From positions 1 through 64,000 of the forward strand of contig NZ_JAWMTI010000003.1 of the NCBI RefSeq assembly GCF_036959255.1: a stretch of DNA of 64,000 bases. Direction: 5' to 3'. A program made the translations under genes and the position numbers. This DNA comes from Olivibacter sp036959255 (lineage in GTDB: Bacteria; Bacteroidota; Bacteroidia; Sphingobacteriales; Sphingobacteriaceae). Shown piece by piece: positions 59,710-64,000 of the stretch. Positions within the stretch are counted from its first letter, which is position 1. Every line of letters begins with the position of its first letter. The notes beneath the pieces are model-generated. The model did not search any database and had not been told where the DNA came from. It saw nothing but the letters and a program-made list of their open reading frames with translations.

Positions 59710-59883
59710 TTAGATAATTATTCCAAATATATTCAAATTTGATGATTAATCGGAAGTGTACCTTTAGGGGATTTTACTAGGTAACCCGGTTCTCACTCGG
59801 TATCTGAAATTAACGTAAAAAAGCCGATTCTTTCAATACCACATCCATTGCCTTGAACAGCCTTACGGGAATTAAGGTTACGC

Positions 59884-60366
59884 GTAATAGTCATCAGTAA
59901 AATATATCTCATCCGAGAACAGAAAGTAATGCTGGACAACGATTTGGCAGAACTTTATGGAGTGGAAACGAGAAGGTTGAAAGAGCAAGTACGTAGAAAC
60001 TTGGTTCGTTTCCCACCTCACTTTATGTTTGAACTCTCCGAGAAGAATATCAAGAAATTCTAAGATCGCAAAATGCGACCTTAGAACAAGGCGCTTATTC
60101 CAAATATCTTCCTTTTGCTTTCACCGAACATGGCTTATTGATGCTATCTAACGTTTTAAAAAGCGAAAGAGCAATCTCAATGAGCATTCGCATCATCGAT
60201 GTTTTTGTAAAAATGAGAGAAAAGCTTGCCAGTCACACTGAGCTTTATTTAGAAATAGAACGCATTAAAAATGAGATAACCAAGCAAATAAAAAGGCAAG
60301 ACAATCAGGATAAAAATATAGAACTGGTATTTCAATACCTAGATGAATTGGCCGATAAAAAGAATA
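59884..60366 (+). pseudogene. ORF6N-domain gene remnant, frameshifted and truncated
   Basis: The frame begins without a start codon at VIVISKIYLIREQKVMLD and continues to FPPHFMFELSE, then breaks near 60040. The next frame resumes as EYQEILRSQNATLEQGAYSK, LPFAFTEHGLLMLSNVLKSE and on to QYLDELADKK. It is a relative of the intact ORF6N protein at 62275; about 65 bp at the start (59888-59955) are nearly identical in DNA, the rest diverged. The 3' end fuses to repeat copy 5. Confidence 0.75.
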
Positions 60367-60377
60367 CCCTATGTTAC

Positions 60378-60471
60378 GGGAACGAATATAATCGGTTCTG
60401 TTTTAGTTTTTTTTATGGAAGCTGTAAGGAAGGAGAAGTGTATAAAAAAAGCCATCTCTTTCAAAGGTGGC
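60378..60471. repeat. YbjQ-promoter repeat unit, partial copy 5
   Basis: GAACGAATATAATCGGTTCT and the following TTTATGGAAGCTGTAAGGAAGG, then GAGAAGTGTATAAAAAAA, match 42783-42875 (copy 2 and its left flank). It lies between an ORF6N remnant and an Rpn remnant. Confidence 0.75.
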
Positions 60472-60497
60472 TTAAATATCTATTAATAGAATATTGT

Positions 60498-60755
60498 TTA
60501 CTGCTTTTTCTTAGCCAAATCGGCGCGGACTTTTTGGACAAAGTCTATCGAAACCTCAGCCGCCTTCGCCGCTTGCTCATCCGTAAAGCCAAAGTCTACT
60601 ATAAGGTTCTCCACCACATCATAGCTTTTTTTTACCTCACCCTCTGCTTTTCCTCTTGCCTCACCTCTACGGTAAAGAAAATCCCTTTCTTCTTTAAAAA
60701 ACTTACTTACTGCTTCCATAGCTTTTTCAAATTGAGTTGTTATATTGCTACGCAA
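60498..60755 (-). pseudogene. C-terminal fragment of an Rpn/PD-(D/E)XK transposase-like nuclease
   Basis: 85 codons. The reading FEKAMEAVSKFFKEERDFLY, then RRGEARGKAEGEVKKSYDVV, then DEQAAKAAEVSIDFVQKVRA is the typical tail of Rpn-family (PDDEXK_2) proteins in Bacteroidota: a charged KAEGE.. helix followed by an HTH-like degradation tail (A..AEVS..FV..VR..L). The nuclease domain, which should precede it, is missing: the sequence upstream is a RhuM remnant in the other direction. Confidence 0.65.
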
Positions 60756-60764
60756 CTGTACAAA

Positions 60765-61101
60765 TATACGTCTTCACATCAATAATTGTTTTAAGGAAGG
60801 CGAGTTAAATAAAGTAGCAACTGTCAAGGAATCCTTGACAGTTCAACTTGAAGGAAGTAGAAAGGTAAAACGGAAAATAGAGCACTATAATCTCAATGTT
60901 ATCATTTCGGTTAGATATCGTGTTAAATCTTCACAAGGTACGAGATTCCGTCAGTGGGCTACCCAACGACTGAAAGAATATCTCGTGCAAGGCTACGCCA
61001 TCAATGAAAAACGGTTGGCACAAAAGCAGCAGGAAGTACAGACTTTAAAAGACAGAATCCGAGGCCTTGGCGAGCCTAACTTTATTTATAGCTGCCAGTA
61101 A
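60765..61101 (+). pseudogene. RhuM-family gene fragment
   Basis: The plus frame reads HINNCFKEGELNKVATVKES, LTVQLEGSRKVKRKIEHYNL, then RYRVKSSQGTRFRQWATQRL, KEYLVQGYAINEKRL. This is the middle of RhuM-like virulence proteins (PF13310: ATVKEYLTVQ.EG.R.VKRKI..YNLD.IISVGYRVKS). The N-terminal helix-turn-helix part and the C-terminal half are both gone; the tail GLGEPNFIYSCQ is unrelated. Confidence 0.8.
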
Positions 61102-61178
61102 ACCTGAAGAGATGGAAACAGTAAAAAAGCTTGTCATCAGTGTTCTGAACCGGAACCAATAGTTGTGAGCTTACAATA

Positions 61179-61730
61179 TCATTTAACAGCTTTTATTTTA
61201 AATTTTTTCTGAATTACTTCTGCAAGATTCTCTAGCTCCTTTTTGTTTTCTTTACGCACAGGAATCCAAACCGGGATCAAAGGGTAATAACTACTCATAA
61301 AAATCAAATATCCCTTGTAAAATTGTAATTTCTGAAACATTTGCCAGCCACATTCATTCACTAAATGCCCATAACTTATGCGGACTCTCTTTTCATCTAA
61401 ATCATAAACCATGCTCGTTTTTCCAACTTGCCTTTCGAACTCCCGCATAAATGGTAAGCCTCTCAAAGAAACGTTTTGCCTATAAAACCACCATGCTATC
61501 ACCAATAAAGCCGAAAACATCATAAAATACCAAAAGCGGACATCTAAAAGGAAAAGGCAGTAATCATTAGAAGGGCCATCTTCTTGGTCGGCTCCTATTA
61601 TTTGCGCCAAGCTATACACTGTAACAGTTGCCGACAAAAACAACCATCCTTTGTTTCGTTCATACCACCATCTTTTCGCTATTTGTTTATAGGTATCCAG
61701 ATAATGATCGTCTGTAATTATTAACTGCAT
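61179..61730 (-). CDS. YcxB-like membrane protein
   Basis: 183 aa. A short N-terminus (LIITDDHYLDTYKQIAKRWW) leads to two TM helices (GWLFLSATVTVYSLAQII; FWYFMMFSALLVIAWWFY), then a soluble C-terminal domain (VRISYGHLVNECGWQMFQKL, QFYKGYLIFMSSYYPLIPVW). The C-terminal domain has the look of YcxB_C (PF14317). Function unknown. Its upstream region is partial repeat unit copy 4, so it may share control with the YbjQ gene. Confidence 0.75.
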   Translation of the reverse strand: MQLIITDDHYLDTYKQIAKRWWYERNKGWLFLSATVTVYSLAQIIGADQEDGPSNDYCLFLLDVRFWYFMMFSALLVIAWWFYRQNVSLRGLPFMREFERQVGKTSMVYDLDEKRVRISYGHLVNECGWQMFQKLQFYKGYLIFMSSYYPLIPVWIPVRKENKKELENLAEVIQKKFKIKAVK

Positions 61731-61797
61731 AGATTATTTAAATCATGGGTTTTAGGTTTAATTCTTTCTTTGCTATCTGCTTGGTTTATAAGCTCTA

Positions 61798-61921
61798 ATT
61801 TATAAATTAAATGATGTATCGCAAAATATGTGAAAATTCAAGAACACAATCTCTACTTTCCTACCATGCTTCAGATATAAACTAAATCGGCTCTGTTTTT
61901 GGATTTTTACCGGAAGCCATA
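61798..61921. repeat. YbjQ-promoter repeat unit, partial copy 4
   Basis: TTTATAAATTAAATGATGTA, then GCAAAATATGTGAAAATTCA, then CTACCATGCTTCAGA and GGCTCTGTTTTTGGATTTTTA, matching copies 1-3 at about 42708-42825. The left arm of the dyad is damaged (ATCGCA in place of TTTCACA). It is upstream of the YcxB-like gene. Region 61922-62274 holds no other gene. Confidence 0.75.
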
Positions 61922-62166
61922 AGTTGATAGGATTACTGATTTGCTATCCGTTTCCCTAGGGTTGTCAATATATACCTTTGTTCACTACTTGTAGGGCTAT
62001 CTGGATTTGACAACGCTACAAATCCTGCCTCTATTGCTGGATTTAAATAGTTTTTAGTGAAGTTTTTCCTATCTGATAAACCTAACCATATACTGTAATT
62101 CTTGCCGTTTATACTCTTTCGTAAATACAGCCAAAAATGGCACTGATATCAAAATATTTGATGTTG

Positions 62167-62200
62167 CTTGCTTTAATATCTAATTTTTTTAGTATTTTTG
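62167..62200 (+). promoter_or_regulatory. Candidate promoter of the ORF6N gene
   Basis: TATTTTTG (62193-62200) fits TAnnTTTG, with CTTG at 62167-62170, 22 bp upstream, as a weak -33 element. The gene starts at 62275, giving a leader of about 70 nt. Confidence 0.4.
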
Positions 62201-62274
62201 GGTTTAACAAAATCAATAACCATAAACTTTGCAGTCGTTGCTACTGCGGTTATAATAACCACTAAACCGAAATA

Positions 62275-62829
62275 ATGGCAAAATCCACGACCAAAAATAG
62301 TACATCTATGATACCCGATGAGGTAGTCATCAGTAAAATATATCTCGTCCGAGAACAGAAAGTAATGCTGGACAACGATTTGGCAGAGTTATACGGAGTA
62401 CCAACATTTAGACTCAACGAACAAGTTAAGCGTAATAGGAATAGATTTCCTGAAGACTTTATGTTCCAATTAACAGATGAAGAATGGCAATCTTTGACAT
62501 CGCAAATTGCGATATCAAAAAAAGGTCGTGGAGGTAGAAGAACACCACCTTATGTTTTTACGGAACACGGTGTTTTAATGCTATCTAGTGTATTAAATAG
62601 TGAACAAGCCATCCAGGTCAATATCCAGATCGTACGTATATACACTAAAATTCGGGAACTGTTAGTGGCCCATAAGGATGTATTTTTGAGGGTAGAACAG
62701 GTAGAAAAACAGATGATAAAACAGGACCAAAAAATCGAGGTGCTTTTCAGTTATCTTAGTAAGTTTATTGAAAAAGAAGAAAAGCCGAGAAAAAAAGTTG
62801 GATACGAGATCGGAAAGAATAAAATCTAA
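62275..62829 (+). CDS. ORF6N-domain protein (intact)
   Basis: 184 aa. ORF6N domain at about 14-100: VVISKIYLVREQKVMLDNDL, AELYGVPTFRLNEQVKRN, then FMFQLTDEEWQSLTSQIAIS, and PPYVFTEHGVLMLSSVLNSE. The C-terminal part is helical with a basic end (EKPRKKVGYEIGKNKI). ORF6N proteins are DNA-binding-like, common in phages and Bacteroidota islands; function unresolved. The start context CTAAACCGAAATAATGG resembles that of the YbjQ gene. A broken paralogue lies 2 kb upstream. Confidence 0.9.
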   Translation: MAKSTTKNSTSMIPDEVVISKIYLVREQKVMLDNDLAELYGVPTFRLNEQVKRNRNRFPEDFMFQLTDEEWQSLTSQIAISKKGRGGRRTPPYVFTEHGVLMLSSVLNSEQAIQVNIQIVRIYTKIRELLVAHKDVFLRVEQVEKQMIKQDQKIEVLFSYLSKFIEKEEKPRKKVGYEIGKNKI

Positions 62830-62957
62830 CAGATGTTGTAATTCTTGCCGTTTATGTTCTTATTTCAAATTTAGGGGGCACTTCTCTCGTAAAATCATTA
62901 TGTTGATATGATTACTGATTTACAAGAGATTGGGTATATAATATTTAAATCTTGAAA

Positions 62958-63863
62958 CTAATTCCTTGCTTCCTTGAATTGAGCCGGCGTTAGGCCTGCT
63001 ACTTTTTTAAATAGACGCGTAAAATACGATGGGCTTTCAAACCCCAGATCATAGGCAATTCCGGAAATGCTGCTGTCTGATCCCAACAATAGATTTTTCG
63101 CTTCTTTTACCAGATAGATATGGACATGCTCCAGCGCGGTTTTCCCGGTTTCCTGCTTCAGAAGATCGCTCAGATACCTGCTTGACAGAAACAGTTCTCT
63201 TGCGAGATAGTTTACGGTGGGTAATCCATCTTTTAGGTGCAGCTTCTTATCAAAATAGTTTTGTAATACTGTCTGAAACCTTTTAAGCGTTGTGCCCGAA
63301 ACGTTGTTGCTTCGATCCGAAAACTGTCTTTTATAAAACCGGTCTGAATATTTTAGGATGGAATCAATATGTGACAGTATAATTTCACGGCTGAACTCAT
63401 CCGAGTTTTCGTCATATTCTTTCCTTATCTTTTCATATAGCTCCCACATAATCACTTCCTCAGCAGGCGATAAGTGAAGCGCTTCGTTTATCTCATACTC
63501 AAAATAGCCATAGTTTTTGATCTGTTCATGCAGGATGTGTCCGGCCAGGTAATCCTCATGGAAAAATATAACAAAACCCTTTTCTGCAAACTGGACGTTA
63601 CTGACTTCGATAATCTGTCTTGGCTTCATGAAAACAGTGGAACCGTTGCTGTGGTCATATTTCGTTTTACCATAAAGGACATATCCCGACTTGATCTTTT
63701 TCAGGGCAACCATATAAAAGTCACCTGTGAATCTGTCTTCTCCGACCGAATAGGTCATAAGTTCTTTACAGGTCATCAGGCTCAAAAGTGGATGTTTTGG
63801 AGTTTCAAAGCCACTTCTTTCGTGAAGTTCGGTTATGCTTCTATAATGATTGATCTTTTCCAA
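62958..63863 (-). CDS. AraC-family transcriptional regulator
   Basis: 301 aa. The N-terminal ~180 residues form a cupin-like sensing domain and helical linker (DRFTGDFYMVALKKIKSGYV, FAEKGFVIFFHEDYLAGHIL). The C-terminal AraC DNA-binding domain (about 200-300) has both HTHs: LARELFLSSRYLSDLLKQET and ISGIAYDLGFESPSYFTRLF, followed by KKVAGLTPAQFKEARN. The target is unknown; the gene on its right, in the same direction, runs off the window. Confidence 0.93.
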   Translation of the reverse strand: MEKINHYRSITELHERSGFETPKHPLLSLMTCKELMTYSVGEDRFTGDFYMVALKKIKSGYVLYGKTKYDHSNGSTVFMKPRQIIEVSNVQFAEKGFVIFFHEDYLAGHILHEQIKNYGYFEYEINEALHLSPAEEVIMWELYEKIRKEYDENSDEFSREIILSHIDSILKYSDRFYKRQFSDRSNNVSGTTLKRFQTVLQNYFDKKLHLKDGLPTVNYLARELFLSSRYLSDLLKQETGKTALEHVHIYLVKEAKNLLLGSDSSISGIAYDLGFESPSYFTRLFKKVAGLTPAQFKEARN

Positions 63864-63882
63864 TGTGTCTGATTTAAAAAAA

Positions 63883-64000
63883 TTACTCGTTGAAATGATC
63901 CAAAATTACATTTTCGTAAATCTGTGCTATTCTTCCGCTGATATGGATTAGAGCAAAGGCCTGATCCGGATATAACTTTGTCTTATCAAAATAACAAATA
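63883..64000 (-). CDS. C-terminus of an unidentified protein (partial, runs off right edge)
   Basis: The minus frame is open from the window edge and reads ICYFDKTKLYPDQAFALIHI, then SGRIAQIYENVILDHFNE and stops at 63883. The composition is protein-like. The end pattern (D-x-A-x-A-L-x-x-I-x-G-R-I-A-x-x-x-E) faintly recalls citrate synthase/citryl-CoA lyase C-termini, but 38 residues are too few for a call. Confidence 0.5.
   Translation of the reverse strand, partial: ICYFDKTKLYPDQAFALIHISGRIAQIYENVILDHFNE

Noticed and set aside
60138..60785. 215-codon plus-strand frame
   Set aside because: Its first part is the frameshifted ORF6N remnant; the rest is antisense to the Rpn fragment and through the repeat unit.

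Overview
The window is chromosomal DNA of a Bacteroidota bacterium, most likely a Sphingobacteriaceae relative (Pedobacter/Olivibacter/Parapedobacter type). The evidence is a SusC/SusD pair, carboxypeptidase-regulatory-like TonB receptors, a DUF4249 lipoprotein, three LytS/LytTR two-component pairs, weak Shine-Dalgarno sequences, and promoters of the TAnnTTTG type. No rRNA, tRNA or CRISPR array was seen. Most genes in the left two thirds read right to left.

Left part (1-33.7 kb): nutrient-uptake and signalling genes. An outer-membrane beta-barrel receptor lies beside a LytTR/LytS operon and a secreted protein. Two secreted pectate-lyase-like enzymes with calcium-binding tails form an operon. 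Next come a class C beta-lactamase-fold hydrolase, a Fic AMPylase with a duplicated dyad operator, and a DUF4249/TonB receptor/HMA-like operon divergent from a second LytS/LytTR pair, with paired 21-22 bp direct repeats between them. A compact four-gene module (20.6-22.2 kb; unknown protein, DUF5675, unknown, holin-like peptide) ends in a strong terminator. It is followed by a peptide / LpxL-like acyltransferase / histidine kinase / LytTR operon (22.5-25.7 kb), a Crp-like regulator behind a three-armed hairpin switch, and a SusC-SusD-thioredoxin operon. Intergenic DNA here is full of short family repeats built from GGCTAAT/GGCTCAT units.

Middle (33.9-42.9 kb): a defence-type island. It has a strongly self-complementary 180-bp region, an XRE regulator, a Septu-like ATPase/HNH nuclease pair, a probable broken two-TM abortive-infection-like gene, a protein with a HEPN-like motif, a remnant of a type I restriction HsdR subunit, a DUF3037/HipA-like kinase pair, and a YbjQ-domain gene. 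A roughly 400-bp unit made of the YbjQ upstream region plus its first codons occurs three times (39.1, 42.4 and 53.8 kb), with partial copies near 49.0, 60.4 and 61.8 kb. These copies sit at module borders.

43-49.7 kb: a double-glycine peptide secretion locus. It has two small precursor peptides missing from standard ORF calls, two CPBP-fold membrane proteins with a degenerate protease motif, a C39-peptidase ABC exporter, an HlyD-type adaptor, and an HTH protein whose own C-terminus carries a perfect double-glycine leader motif. This is the best candidate for an undescribed system.

Right part (49.7-64 kb): a secreted unknown, a truncated gene, a FtsX/MacB-type permease, an IetAS-like AAA ATPase/subtilase pair, an erythromycin esterase split by a one-base frameshift in a homopolymer, a GNAT acetyltransferase, a graveyard of ORF6N, Rpn and RhuM fragments, a YcxB-like membrane protein, an intact ORF6N protein, an AraC regulator, and the C-terminus of a gene that continues beyond the window. 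The right half reads as a recombining accessory region in which small defence, toxin-antitoxin and bacteriocin modules are exchanged between shared flanking repeats.
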